DNA from: Geminocystis sp. NIES-3708
Lineage (GTDB): Bacteria; Cyanobacteriota; Cyanobacteriia; Cyanobacteriales; Cyanobacteriaceae
Length of the DNA stretch: 64,000 nt
Direction of reading: 5' to 3'
NCBI RefSeq assembly: GCF_001548095.1
Contig: NZ_AP014815.1
Location: 2,231,656 to 2,295,655 of the forward strand
The position numbers and the translations under genes were made by a program. The notes beneath the pieces were generated by a model, which saw only the letters and a program-made list of their open reading frames with translations, was not told the origin of the DNA and made no database searches. This document shows positions 54,233 through 63,932 of the stretch, one piece after another (position 1 is the first letter of the stretch; each line of letters starts with the position of its first letter).

Positions 54233-56857
54233 ATGACAACATTTGATTTTTCTCGCCAAGTAATATTAAACGTCACCACCACCGAAGACCAAAATGACGG
54301 TAGTACGGCTAATGGACTTTCATTGAGAGATGCTATCTTACAAGCTAATGCAAATCCTTCCAAAGAATATATTATTAATGTACCTGCTGGTACTTATAAC
54401 TTAACCATTAAAAATCTTTTAACACCTCCTGCTATTGATGAAGATGAAAATAATCGTCCAGATCTTGATACCCTTATTGAAAGTCGTAAGGTTACAGGAG
54501 ATATTGATATTTCTGGAAATATAACTATTATTGGAGAAGATCCAATTAATACAATTATTTCGGGAGCAGGATTACAACAAACATTCAGTGCAGGAATTAC
54601 TTATCGAGTGGGCGATCGAGTTTTAGATATAGTTCCGGGTAGCGTATTGTCTTTAAATAATGTCACAGTTCAAGATGGAATTTTAGTAAGGGATGTAGGA
54701 CCAATAGAAGTTGATATTGATGGAGATGGTTCTATTGATGGAGATGTTCAGGTAGGAAATATTGACACAAATCCTTATGGTGCAATTATTAATGTTGCTA
54801 CTGGTGCTAATGTAACAATTAACAATAGTATTATTGCTAATGGAGAATCTGAAGAAAGAGGTGCTGGTATTAGTAATAGTGGTACTCTTACCATCATTGA
54901 TTCTTTAATCAAAAATAATCAAGCAAAACAAATTAATCCAGATATTAGATTTACTATTCCTCCATTTATTATTGGTGGTGGTATTTTTAATAATGGAACT
55001 TTAAACATTGATCGTACTGCTATTATCAATAATACTGTAACCTCAGTTTTACCCACTCGAATTGAGGAAGGTGGTGGGGGTATTGCCAATGATACAACTG
55101 GTACATTAACTATCTTCAATAGTACTATTTCTGGAAATGATGTGGGTTTAGATGTAGGGGGAGGCATTTTAACTAAAGGTAGAGCGAATATCATTAATTC
55201 CACTATCACACAAAATATTGCCCAAGCGGGAGGAGGAGTTTATTCTGAAGGGTTATCAGCCAGTACTTCCCTTACCAATAGTATAGTTGCAGAGAATAAA
55301 GTAACAACTGAGTTAAAACAAGACGTAATTAGAAGTTTCAATCAATTTAATCTTAGAGGGGAAACATCCGTTGATTTTATTAATGAGTTTGTTTGGGATG
55401 TGGTTAATGGCACAAATCGTTTAATTGAAGTTCCCCCTGATGTCACTCCTTTTCAAGATAGTTTTTATAATCTCACAGTTTTATATCGAGATTCAGATCC
55501 TTTTTCTCCTTTTCCCACTGAAGGGCTAGATGTCACGAGTAGTGTTCGTTTAGATAATTTAATATTTGATTCTAATGGAGATATTCAATTTGTTTTTAAT
55601 AGTTATTTTGGAGAAGATTTAGATAATTTTTTCACTGGGATTAATGGTTTTAGTAGTGAAGATAATAATTTAATTACTAATGAAAATCAAAATTTCGGCT
55701 TTGCCTATCGTGACACTTCCAATAATTTGGTTTTTTTAGAAACTGAGTTTGAATTTATCAACGATAGTAATGGACAAGGAAGATTAGTTTTAGTACTTCA
55801 AGATAACAATATTAATCAAAATCCTGATTTTAATGCACAAATATTTGTAGCGGATAAACAAGAAACTTTTAGTTTTAATACTTTTGATAATAGATTAGCA
55901 TTAGATGATGATAATAAAAGACAAGCTAATTTTGTCCGAAATGAAGAAGATAATACATTCTATAACTTTACTGATGTAGTAAGGTTTGAAAATAGAGTTG
56001 TGGATACTAGAACAACCACCATAACTAATCCTACTTTTGTTAGTGATATTGATGGATTTTTTGCTGCCAGTAGTTCTTTTAATTTAATTGGTGCTAGTAC
56101 GGTTAATCCCATTGTAGATGGTGTTAATAATAATATAGTGGGTGGTGTAACCACTCCGGTTAATCCCAAATTAGAAGCCATCACTGATGCTCAAGGCAAT
56201 ATTATCGCTTACGGATTATCTGAAGGAAGTCTTGCTCTCAATAGTGGAAATAATGCCATTGTCTCATTACGTCAGTTTTTCGGAAATAATCCAGTAGATC
56301 AATTTGCGAATCCTCGTATTAATAACGGTACTGTAGATATTGGTAGTGTTGAATTTGGAAGTAGTAATACGAATAATTCTGATGTAAATGCAGTTCTCAA
56401 TGAAGGTGATTCTTTATTAAATTCCCCTATTTATCGTTTTCAAAATCGCAATGTATCAGGTACTTATCTTTATGCTGGTAGCCAAGAAGCTCAAAATATT
56501 CGCTCAAATTTCCCTAATTTTAGTGAAGAAGGATTAGCATTTAAAGTGTCTCAAGTTGCTAATGATGACTTAATACCTATTTATCGTTTCCAAAATACTT
56601 CAAAACCCGGAACTTATCTTTATGCGGGTACTCAAGAAAGACAAAGCATCCTAACTAATAATCTTAATTTTAAAGATGAGGGTATTGCCTTTTATGTTTA
56701 TGGTGCAGATGCGAATAAAGGACAAGACATTTATCGTCTCCAAAACCTTAATAATCCGGGTACTTATCTATTTGTAGGAGAAACCGAAAAAAATAATATT
56801 ATTGCTACGAACAATAACTTCCGATTAGAAGGAGTTGCTTTTGAAGTGGGCATTTAA
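54233..56857 (+). CDS. Beta-helix surface protein with C-terminal DUF5648-like repeats (paralogue 2)
   Basis: 874 residues from the ATG at 54233 (MTTFDFSRQVILNVTTTEDQ); an upstream TTG in frame is less likely. It has the same order as paralogue 1: CSLREA-like start, beta-helix (GGGIFNNGTLNIDRTAI, GTLTIFNSTISGND), and three C-terminal modules with FYVYGADANKG. It differs by an inserted stretch at about 360-590 (YNLTVLYRDSDPFSPF... FGEDLDNFFTGI) that interrupts the helix and has no repeat character; it may be a separate domain. No signal peptide. It starts 53 bp after paralogue 1. Confidence 0.82.
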   Translation: MTTFDFSRQVILNVTTTEDQNDGSTANGLSLRDAILQANANPSKEYIINVPAGTYNLTIKNLLTPPAIDEDENNRPDLDTLIESRKVTGDIDISGNITIIGEDPINTIISGAGLQQTFSAGITYRVGDRVLDIVPGSVLSLNNVTVQDGILVRDVGPIEVDIDGDGSIDGDVQVGNIDTNPYGAIINVATGANVTINNSIIANGESEERGAGISNSGTLTIIDSLIKNNQAKQINPDIRFTIPPFIIGGGIFNNGTLNIDRTAIINNTVTSVLPTRIEEGGGGIANDTTGTLTIFNSTISGNDVGLDVGGGILTKGRANIINSTITQNIAQAGGGVYSEGLSASTSLTNSIVAENKVTTELKQDVIRSFNQFNLRGETSVDFINEFVWDVVNGTNRLIEVPPDVTPFQDSFYNLTVLYRDSDPFSPFPTEGLDVTSSVRLDNLIFDSNGDIQFVFNSYFGEDLDNFFTGINGFSSEDNNLITNENQNFGFAYRDTSNNLVFLETEFEFINDSNGQGRLVLVLQDNNINQNPDFNAQIFVADKQETFSFNTFDNRLALDDDNKRQANFVRNEEDNTFYNFTDVVRFENRVVDTRTTTITNPTFVSDIDGFFAASSSFNLIGASTVNPIVDGVNNNIVGGVTTPVNPKLEAITDAQGNIIAYGLSEGSLALNSGNNAIVSLRQFFGNNPVDQFANPRINNGTVDIGSVEFGSSNTNNSDVNAVLNEGDSLLNSPIYRFQNRNVSGTYLYAGSQEAQNIRSNFPNFSEEGLAFKVSQVANDDLIPIYRFQNTSKPGTYLYAGTQERQSILTNNLNFKDEGIAFYVYGADANKGQDIYRLQNLNNPGTYLFVGETEKNNIIATNNNFRLEGVAFEVGI

Positions 56858-57023
56858 AGTTAATTAAATTCAGTGTTTTTACTGATATTTTCACTTAATA
56901 AAAATTAACCTATTTTCATATTTTCTAGGGCTAAAAAAGAAATAAAAATCATTTATTCCTAATCTTTTACCCTTACAATTAACTTAGGTAAAAAACTTTA
57001 ATAAAATAAATCTAATTAAAATT

Positions 57024-59102
57024 ATGGCAACTATTAATTTAACCGTTGATACTTTTGAAGATCAAAATGATGGTAGTAGTTTTCGTGGTTTATCTTTAAG
57101 AGATGCGATCCTCATCGCTAACGCTAATCCTGAAAATCAATATGAAATTATATTACCTGCAGGTACTTATAACCTAACAATTAAAAATGTTTTATCACCC
57201 AGTACTGATCAAAGTGTAGATGCGGATACTCTTTTTCGCAGTCGCATAGCCACAGGGGATTTAGATATAACAGGGAATGTCACTATCATTGGAGATGATT
57301 CAAGTAATACCATTATTGATGCTAAGGGATTAGAACAAACTGTCTCTTTAATAGAAATACCCGAAGGAGGAGTTTTAACCCCTGAACCTTTTAGCGATCG
57401 AGTTTTCGATGTTCTTTCTGCTGAACGTACTGGCTCTGAAACTGGTGGTTCTTTAATATTAGAAAATGTTACTGTCCGCAACGGAATGATTAAAGAATCA
57501 ATTACTAATATTTTAACCGTTACAACAATTCCCCCGACACCAGAACCACCTAATGATCCTACCGTCCCAGTAGATCCAGTCGAGCCAGTTGTCACCGTAA
57601 CCGAAGAAACTCTTAATGTTAATATTGAAACTATAAGTAATGGTGGTGCAATCAATATTGAAGTTGGAGGAAATGCCAGTTTTATTAATAGTATTATTGA
57701 AAATAGTAGTAGCTCTACCCAAGCAGGAGGCATTTATAATCAGGGGACTTTAACTTTAGAAAAAAGTATTGTTCAAGGTCATCAATCGGGAGATAACGGT
57801 GGTGGTGTTTATAACACGGGAACGTTAGTTATTCGTAATAGTGCGATTATCAACAATTTTGCTGAAGCCGCCGCCATAGAGATTATCGAAGGTGGTGGGG
57901 GTGGTGTTCTCAATGAAGCTGGTGGAACTTTAATTATGGTTAACACCACAGTATCAGGTAATAGAAGTGCCACAGGAGAAAATAGAGAAGGACCTGGGGA
58001 TGGTGGTGGTGGTATTTTATCCAGAGGTACAACGAGAATTATCAACTCTACTATTGTTAATAACAGAGCTCAAATCGGTTCAGGTATTTATTCAGAAACT
58101 ACCACCGCTAATACAATTTTATACAATACCATCGTCGGGGATAATATTGGGAGTCCTGATTTAGATGGTTTTTTCGATGGTCGTAGTGCTTATAATTTGG
58201 TGACTAACGCTAATGGTTCAATTTTAGATGCCAATAAAAATAATATCGTTGGCGGTGAAACAACTGATCGCCCTCTAACAAATATAATTGGTCCTTTACA
58301 AGATAATGGTGGTTCGACTCCCACCCATGCTTTACTATCTGGAAGTCTTGCCATTGACGCAGGAGATAGCAGTATGGTCGATTTTCCTCTATTTTTCCCT
58401 GATGATCCAGCCATTGATCAAAGAGGATTTCAAAGGATTGTAGGTAACGCTATAGATATAGGAGCTTATGAATCTGGTGCGACGGAAGTAATTTCTCCTA
58501 CCCCTGTGGATACAAATACTGGTACAGATAATAATCAAGGAAATGATAATGTTACCATCGATCCTCCTATCAATGATCCAGTTGTCAATGATAATTCTGG
58601 GGTTAATATTCCTGATGTTCAAGAATTTGTTAATGATAATTTGATTGAAGATGATTCTTTATTAAATAGTCCTGTATTTCGCTTTCAAAATAAAAATGTA
58701 GCAGGTACTTATTTATATGCTGGTAGTCAAGAATCTCAAAATATTCGCAATAATTTTTCTAATTTTCAAGAAGAAGGAATAGCTTTTAATGTGTCGGATG
58801 TTCCTAAAGATGATTTAATCGCTATTTATCGTTTCCAGAACATTGCCAAAACGGGTACTTATTTATACGCTGGAGCACAAGAAAGACAAAGTATTTTGCG
58901 GAATAATCGTAATTTTGTTGATGAAGGTATCGCTTTCTATGTTTATGGTGCTGATGCGAATAAAGGAAAAGATATTTATCGTTTTCAAAGTCTAACTAAT
59001 GAAGGTACTTATTTATTTGTAGGAGAAACCGAAAAAAATAATATCCTAGCTAATTTTTCTTCTAGTTACCGTTTAGAAGGAGTTGCTTTTGAAGCAGGAT
59101 AA
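57024..59102 (+). CDS. Beta-helix surface protein with C-terminal DUF5648-like repeats (paralogue 3)
   Basis: 692 residues starting INLTVDTFEDQNDGSSFRGL. The beta-helix spans about 70-440, with a Pro-rich loop near 175-195 (PPTPEPPNDPTVPVDP). The choice-of-anchor Q motif is well preserved (DNGGSTPTHALLSGSLAIDA, DQRGFQRIVGNAIDIGAYES). An Asn/Asp/Thr-rich linker then leads to three C-terminal modules ending FYVYGADANKGKDIYRFQ. No signal peptide. Separated from paralogue 2 by 166 bp, so it may have its own promoter. Confidence 0.83.
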   Translation: MATINLTVDTFEDQNDGSSFRGLSLRDAILIANANPENQYEIILPAGTYNLTIKNVLSPSTDQSVDADTLFRSRIATGDLDITGNVTIIGDDSSNTIIDAKGLEQTVSLIEIPEGGVLTPEPFSDRVFDVLSAERTGSETGGSLILENVTVRNGMIKESITNILTVTTIPPTPEPPNDPTVPVDPVEPVVTVTEETLNVNIETISNGGAINIEVGGNASFINSIIENSSSSTQAGGIYNQGTLTLEKSIVQGHQSGDNGGGVYNTGTLVIRNSAIINNFAEAAAIEIIEGGGGGVLNEAGGTLIMVNTTVSGNRSATGENREGPGDGGGGILSRGTTRIINSTIVNNRAQIGSGIYSETTTANTILYNTIVGDNIGSPDLDGFFDGRSAYNLVTNANGSILDANKNNIVGGETTDRPLTNIIGPLQDNGGSTPTHALLSGSLAIDAGDSSMVDFPLFFPDDPAIDQRGFQRIVGNAIDIGAYESGATEVISPTPVDTNTGTDNNQGNDNVTIDPPINDPVVNDNSGVNIPDVQEFVNDNLIEDDSLLNSPVFRFQNKNVAGTYLYAGSQESQNIRNNFSNFQEEGIAFNVSDVPKDDLIAIYRFQNIAKTGTYLYAGAQERQSILRNNRNFVDEGIAFYVYGADANKGKDIYRFQSLTNEGTYLFVGETEKNNILANFSSSYRLEGVAFEAG

Positions 59103-59160
59103 TTAATTAGCTATTTGAATTCTTGTTAATGCGTAAGTCCGATTATTATTTATATTCATA

Positions 59161-59445
59161 ATGATAACCCCAGAATCAATAAGTTATTGTATGACTTTAG
59201 ATAATAGTCGTACAGGAAATAGATATATCTTAAGTATTCAAAAATATAATGGAAAGTGGTTTGCTTTTTGGTACAATAATTCCTCGGAAGGCAAACGGAT
59301 CAAAGAATCTATGAATACTTTGGTAGCCATTAGTGCTGAGGAAGCATTTGATTCAGTTAAGGATTTAATTGAAAACGAAGATGAAGATATAATTGGTGTG
59401 GACTGGCAGTTTGAGTCTCCTTTTCCCCCTTGGATAGTTGATTAA
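59161..59445 (+). CDS. Hypothetical protein (94 residues)
   Basis: A small soluble acidic protein starting MITPESISYCMTLDNSRTGN. KYNGKWFAFWYNNSSEGKR suggests a beta-sheet, and SAEEAFDSVKDLIENED a helix. Not recognised. It starts 58 bp after the third beta-helix gene and could be co-transcribed with it. Confidence 0.55.
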   Translation: MITPESISYCMTLDNSRTGNRYILSIQKYNGKWFAFWYNNSSEGKRIKESMNTLVAISAEEAFDSVKDLIENEDEDIIGVDWQFESPFPPWIVD

Positions 59446-59546
59446 ATATTTTTCAAAGACAAAAACTATTAAACAAAGTTCATTTTTCAGGAACAAGTTT
59501 AAAATATAGGTCATAATTATTTTAATTTTATTGAAAATCATTACTG

Positions 59547-60593
59547 ATGGGACAGTTAGACGTTAAACCAAATATACGCACTTGCGGTATTAACCTCAAT
59601 CACTGGTATGTAGTTGCTAGTAGCTCTGAAATTAAAAATAAACCTGTAGCTGTGACTTTATGGTATCAAAATATTGTTTTGTTTCGTGATAGTAAAGGTA
59701 AAATTCAGGCTTTAGATGATCGCTGTCCCCATCGTTTAGTAAAATTAAGTGATGGTCAAATTGTTAATGATGATCTTGAATGTGCTTATCATGGTTGGCG
59801 TTTTGATGGAGACGGAAAATGCTCCTTTGTACCCTATTTAACTGAGAAGCAAAAATTACCTAATTGCCAGTTAAAGCGCTATCCCGTGAAAGAATTTGAC
59901 GGTTTTATTTGGTTATTTCCGGGGGATGGTGATAGCGAAAACATTAAACCGATGGGATTACCTGAATGGGAACATTTAAACTATATTGGTAGCATGACAA
60001 CTATCGATTGTCCGGGACATTTTTCTTATCTGATTGAAAATTTGATGGATATGTATCATGGGCATTTACACAACAATTATCAAGCATGGGCTTCGGCTTC
60101 TCTGAATAACATTATGGTTGGTGACCATCGGGTTGATGTGTTGTATGATGCTCAAAGTTATTATCGTATTGATAAAATTTGGTCAATTTCTCAGTTATTT
60201 TTTCCTGCTTTACGCCGCTTACATCCCGAACTTTTAACAGTAAGTTATATATATCCTCATTGGAGTTCAAGTTTAGGGAAAGATTTTAAAATTTACTGCC
60301 TTTTTTGTCCGATTAATGAAACTACAACAAAGGCTTATCTTCTCCATTTCACTTCTTTAGAGGCTTTTTGGCGGTTACATAAATTACCTGTTGCGTTTCG
60401 TCGTTTTGTCAAGAATAGTCTTTTTGATGCGGCTAAAGGGTTATTAGATGGTTTAGTTCGTCAAGATGTCGCTATGATCAAACAAGAACAAGAAGCCTTT
60501 TTACTTAATCCTTTTGAACGCACTTATGAATTAAATCCAGCGATCGCCAAGGTACAACAATTAATTTTAAATGAAGTAATAACAAATAAATAA
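59547..60593 (+). CDS. Rieske 2Fe-2S aromatic-ring-type oxygenase
   Basis: 348 residues. Rieske site CPHRLVKL (C60, H62) and CAYHGW (C79, H82). Catalytic iron region ENLMDMYHGHLH (N165, D168, H171 with H173 or H175). No C-terminal membrane segments and no CxxC pair, so it differs from the PAO-like oxygenase at 42.3 kb. The substrate is unknown; the family includes ring-hydroxylating and demethylating monooxygenases that need a separate reductase, none of which is adjacent. HIP1 near 60540. Followed by ndhL after 67 bp. Confidence 0.82.
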   Translation: MGQLDVKPNIRTCGINLNHWYVVASSSEIKNKPVAVTLWYQNIVLFRDSKGKIQALDDRCPHRLVKLSDGQIVNDDLECAYHGWRFDGDGKCSFVPYLTEKQKLPNCQLKRYPVKEFDGFIWLFPGDGDSENIKPMGLPEWEHLNYIGSMTTIDCPGHFSYLIENLMDMYHGHLHNNYQAWASASLNNIMVGDHRVDVLYDAQSYYRIDKIWSISQLFFPALRRLHPELLTVSYIYPHWSSSLGKDFKIYCLFCPINETTTKAYLLHFTSLEAFWRLHKLPVAFRRFVKNSLFDAAKGLLDGLVRQDVAMIKQEQEAFLLNPFERTYELNPAIAKVQQLILNEVITNK

Positions 60594-60660
60594 TTGAGCG
60601 AGAAATTGCGATATAGTAACTAATAAGAAATAGATAAAAGTAAGATTAAAATCAGCAATT

Positions 60661-60912
60661 ATGGAAAACTTATTCAACATCGAAAATATCGACTTAGAAA
60701 CTATTATTACCGCTATTTTATATTTAAGTCTCAGCGGTTTGTATTTACTACTACTTCCTGCTGGAGTTTATTTTTACCTCAACCAAAGATGGTATGTAGC
60801 AAGTTCTGTTGAAAGAGGCTTTATGTATTTCATGGTATTCTTTTCATTTCCCGGAATGATCTTATTAAGTCCATTTTTAAATTTTCGTCCTCGTCGTCGA
60901 GAATTAATCTAA
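60661..60912 (+). CDS. ndhL: NAD(P)H-quinone oxidoreductase subunit L
   Basis: 83 residues with two transmembrane segments (AILYLSLSGLYLLLLPAGVY, GFMYFMVFFSFPGMILLSPF) and the family's YLNQRWYVASSVERG loop between them. NdhL is a cyanobacterial and chloroplast-specific subunit of the membrane arm of NDH-1, needed for respiration and inorganic carbon uptake. It is followed by a DUF3007 gene and trpA, an order I know from other cyanobacteria. Confidence 0.9.
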   Translation: MENLFNIENIDLETIITAILYLSLSGLYLLLLPAGVYFYLNQRWYVASSVERGFMYFMVFFSFPGMILLSPFLNFRPRRRELI

Positions 60913-60953
60913 TCAGAAAAAGACTCAAATAAAAAAATAATCAGGATTTAGTT

Positions 60954-61244
60954 ATGAGAAGAATAGATGCTATTTTAATCGCCTTAGGAGTTTTTTCTTT
61001 GGGCGGTTTAGCTTATGTTATTTTTCAATTGTTAGGAGTTGATTCTGCTAAAGCAGGTGTTTGGAGTCAAGGAATTCTAATATTAGGTTTAATTGGTTGG
61101 GTATTAACTTATTTATTTCGAGTTTTTACTAATGATATGACTTATCATCAACAAGTTAAAGAATATGAAGATGCTTTTTTTGCCAAACAATTAGAAAAAA
61201 TGTCTTCTGAAGAAATAGAAAAATTAATGGGAGAAAAAGATTAA
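60954..61244 (+). CDS. DUF3007 family membrane protein
   Basis: 96 residues with two transmembrane helices (AILIALGVFSLGGLAYVIF, GILILGLIGWVLTYLFRVF) and a charged C-terminal tail (QQVKEYEDAFFAKQLEKM). Matches the DUF3007 family, also found in plant plastids. It follows ndhL by 41 bp, so a link with NDH-1 is likely from position. Confidence 0.82.
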   Translation: MRRIDAILIALGVFSLGGLAYVIFQLLGVDSAKAGVWSQGILILGLIGWVLTYLFRVFTNDMTYHQQVKEYEDAFFAKQLEKMSSEEIEKLMGEKD

Positions 61245-61494
61245 TTTAAGCAATAATTAAATTCTGAAAATAGAACGATTTTATGAATTTTGCAAAATTT
61301 TCAAAAGTTTAGCTATCATTGATCAACTGTGACGGTATAGTAAAATTTACAAATTTATTTTTTAATCTTCAATCAATTATTAAAAAATAATTTCAAGATT
61401 GCAATGAAAGATAAAAAATAATTATTAATTGTTTAATTGTCAACTTTTCTTCGTATTATTCTTATTATTAATTTAACATATTTATATATAAAAA

Positions 61495-62289
61495 ATGACT
61501 TCAATTTCTGAACGTTTTACACAACTAAAAAAAGAAAATAAATGTGCCTTAATTCCTTTCATAACAGCTGGAGATCCCAATTTAAAAACTACTATTAAAG
61601 CTATCAAAATTTTAGCCGAAAATGGAGCAGATATGATTGAATTAGGTGTACCTTATTCCGATCCTCTTGCCGATGGACCTGTAATTCAAGCGGCGGCTAC
61701 CCGTGCTTTAAAAAATGGTGTTTGTTTAAATGATGTTCTTGATATTGTCAAAAACCTTCAAAATGAAATCACTATTCCGATTATTCTCTTTACCTATTAC
61801 AACCCTATTTTTTATCGGGGTGTGGAAAATTTTATGAAAACCATTGCTGATGTTGGGGTAAAGGGTTTAGTTGTACCTGATTTACCTTTAGAAGAAGCTG
61901 AAACTTTCTTAAAAGTTGCTGAAAAATTCAACATAGAAGTTACTTTGTTAGTTGCACCCACTTCTCCTATGGAGAGGATTGAGCATATTGCCGAAAAATC
62001 TCAGGGTTTTATTTATCTTGTTAGTGTCACTGGGGTTACGGGAATGCGATCGCAAGTTGAAAGTCGGGTAGAGGATTTAATCAGTAAGTTAAAGACTGTT
62101 ACCGATAAACCAATTGGAGTCGGTTTTGGCATTTCTGAACCATCTCAAGCTACTCAAATGAAACAATGGGGTGCAGATGGTGTAATTGTTGGTAGTGCTT
62201 TTGTTAAAAAATTAACTCATACTAATCATGAAGAAGGATTAAAAGAGGTGGAAAAATTGTGTCGCAATCTCAGAGAAGCAATAAAGTAA
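61495..62289 (+). CDS. trpA: Tryptophan synthase alpha subunit
   Basis: 264 residues. It cleaves indole-3-glycerol phosphate to indole and glyceraldehyde 3-phosphate and passes indole to TrpB. The catalytic Glu49 ([12 protein letters not shown]) and Asp60 (LADGPVIQ) fall at the standard numbers. The phosphate-binding IGVGFGIS and [10 protein letters not shown] loops are intact. HIP1 near 62046. No other trp gene is adjacent, which is normal in cyanobacteria. Confidence 0.96.
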   Translation: MTSISERFTQLKKENKCALIPFITAGDPNLKTTIKAIKILAENGADMIELGVPYSDPLADGPVIQAAATRALKNGVCLNDVLDIVKNLQNEITIPIILFTYYNPIFYRGVENFMKTIADVGVKGLVVPDLPLEEAETFLKVAEKFNIEVTLLVAPTSPMERIEHIAEKSQGFIYLVSVTGVTGMRSQVESRVEDLISKLKTVTDKPIGVGFGISEPSQATQMKQWGADGVIVGSAFVKKLTHTNHEEGLKEVEKLCRNLREAIK

Positions 62290-62455
62290 ATAAGATTTGT
62301 ATTTATCAGTTTAATAATGTAATTTATGATAGATAATATTAAGATTATTACTGGTAATTCGACTGATATTTTTCCTTTGATAATCTCCTAATAAACTCCC
62401 AAAATAATTTCTAAATTCTCTTTTTTGCATCTTTGTGAGAGATAAAATCAATTAT

Positions 62456-63310
62456 TTATTTCGTGTTAAGTGCATCTTTAAGTCCATCACCAATATAATT
62501 AATACTCAAAACCGTTAAAAATATCGCTAATCCGGGAAAAATCGCCATATAAGGGGCAGAAGTTAGATAATTTTGGGCATCATATAGCATTCTTCCCCAT
62601 GTGGGAATATCTGGGGGGAAACCTAACCCTAAAAAGCTGAGGGTAGATTCGACAATAATGGCATTACCAACGGATAAGGTAGCGGCAACGATGATGACAC
62701 TTAATACGTTGGGTAAAATGTGAATGATGATAATACGTCCTGAATTTGCACCTAAACTTTTGGCTGCACTGATAAATTCTCTTTCTTTGAGTTGTAAAAA
62801 TGAGCTTCTTACTAATCTTGCCACTGACATCCAATTCAGTAAACCAATAATTAACACGACTAAGAAAAAAATGCCTAATTGTGCTCCTAAAATTGATTTA
62901 ACAGCATCTCGAAACAAGTAAACCACTAATAATAAAACTGGTAACTGTGGTAGTGACAAAAATATATCGGTTAATCTCATTAATATACTGTCAATTATAC
63001 CACCATAATAACCAGCGATCGCCCCGATAATTGTACCGATAGAAATAGCAACTACCATAGCGGCAATACCTACGATTAAGGAAATTCTACCGCCGAATAA
63101 AGCTCTTGCTAATTGATCTTGTCCTAGATCATTAGTACCAAAAGGATGTTGCCAACTAGGAGTTAAGGTAGATTGTGTGAAGTCAATTTTATCGATAGGG
63201 TTTTGATAAATAGTTGGTAAGAAAAGAATACTGAAAATAATTAAAGCTAAGGTTAATAATCCAGCAATCGCCATTTTATCTTTAGTAAATTTACGCCAAA
63301 ACATTTTCAT
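62456..63310 (-). CDS. ABC transporter permease (DppC/OppC-like)
   Basis: 284 residues with about six transmembrane helices. The N-terminal TM and the TPSWQHPFGTNDLGQDQLAR segment are typical of DppC/OppC/NikC. The EAA loop reads ISAAKSLGANSGRIIIIHILPN, which couples to the ATPase. STLSFLGLGFPPDIPTWGRML is another family landmark. It imports peptides, nickel or similar with partner permease, ATPase and binding protein not in this window. HIP1 near 63017. A 133-residue membrane protein gene lies 30 bp upstream on the same strand. Confidence 0.9.
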   Translation of the reverse strand: MKMFWRKFTKDKMAIAGLLTLALIIFSILFLPTIYQNPIDKIDFTQSTLTPSWQHPFGTNDLGQDQLARALFGGRISLIVGIAAMVVAISIGTIIGAIAGYYGGIIDSILMRLTDIFLSLPQLPVLLLVVYLFRDAVKSILGAQLGIFFLVVLIIGLLNWMSVARLVRSSFLQLKEREFISAAKSLGANSGRIIIIHILPNVLSVIIVAATLSVGNAIIVESTLSFLGLGFPPDIPTWGRMLYDAQNYLTSAPYMAIFPGLAIFLTVLSINYIGDGLKDALNTK

Positions 63311-63340
63311 AATTAAGTAATAGATGATGAGTAATGACTG

Positions 63341-63742
63341 CTATAAATTATTAACCTTTTTTTCAATTTCTTCAAAAGTATTTAATAATAATCTTTTTGC
63401 TTGAAGTTTCCAGCCAATTTGTTGAATTTTGATGGCAATAGGTAAAGCAATGGCAGGGGCAAGAAAATCTAAATATTGTTGAGAAGAAATACCTAATAAT
63501 AAACCCAAACCTGCAATACCCCAAAAAGGTAAAGCAAAAGTTTGACGCTCTTTTTCTAATTTTTTTGCCCAGAATCCTTGAGGAATTTTTGTTAATAACT
63601 CTTGTTTTAATTTTTGTTGTTCTTTTAAATTTAAAGCAATACCAATTTTTCTTCTTAACTTTTCAATTTTTCTAGCTTCGGTGCTATACTGTGTTAATTC
63701 ATCTTCTGCCATTAAAATTAAGTTATCTAGTGTTAGTGCCAT
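63341..63742 (-). CDS. Hypothetical protein with two membrane segments (133 residues)
   Basis: The N-terminal half is a charged coiled-coil (EARKIEKLRRKIGIALNL). Two hydrophobic stretches follow (FWGIAGLGLLLGISS, FLAPAIALPIAIKI), then a short basic tail. Not recognised. It precedes the permease gene by 30 bp and may share its transcript. Confidence 0.6.
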   Translation of the reverse strand: MALTLDNLILMAEDELTQYSTEARKIEKLRRKIGIALNLKEQQKLKQELLTKIPQGFWAKKLEKERQTFALPFWGIAGLGLLLGISSQQYLDFLAPAIALPIAIKIQQIGWKLQAKRLLLNTFEEIEKKVNNL

Positions 63743-63932
63743 ATAGTTAATAATTGAAAATTTATAGTATATAGTTTTCTTGTTAAAAGTAGATATAATT
63801 ATACTTAATTAAAACATCAATTAATGTTATAAAGAATAGTTATCTATTAGCTATTATTTATAGAATAATTTCATCAAGCTCAAATTATTTTCTTATTAAT
63901 TATACTAATATTTAGTTGAATTATCATCACAA

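Noticed and set aside
57209-57733. 174-codon open frame on the minus strand
   Set aside because: Antisense to a well-supported beta-helix gene, with a low-complexity Ser/Val/Pro product from the repeat-rich sense strand.
58309-58326. tRNA-like T-arm sequence (GGTTCGACTCCCACC)
   Set aside because: It lies inside the third beta-helix gene, where it encodes the conserved NGGSTPTH of the anchor-Q motif; no acceptor, D or anticodon arms surround it.
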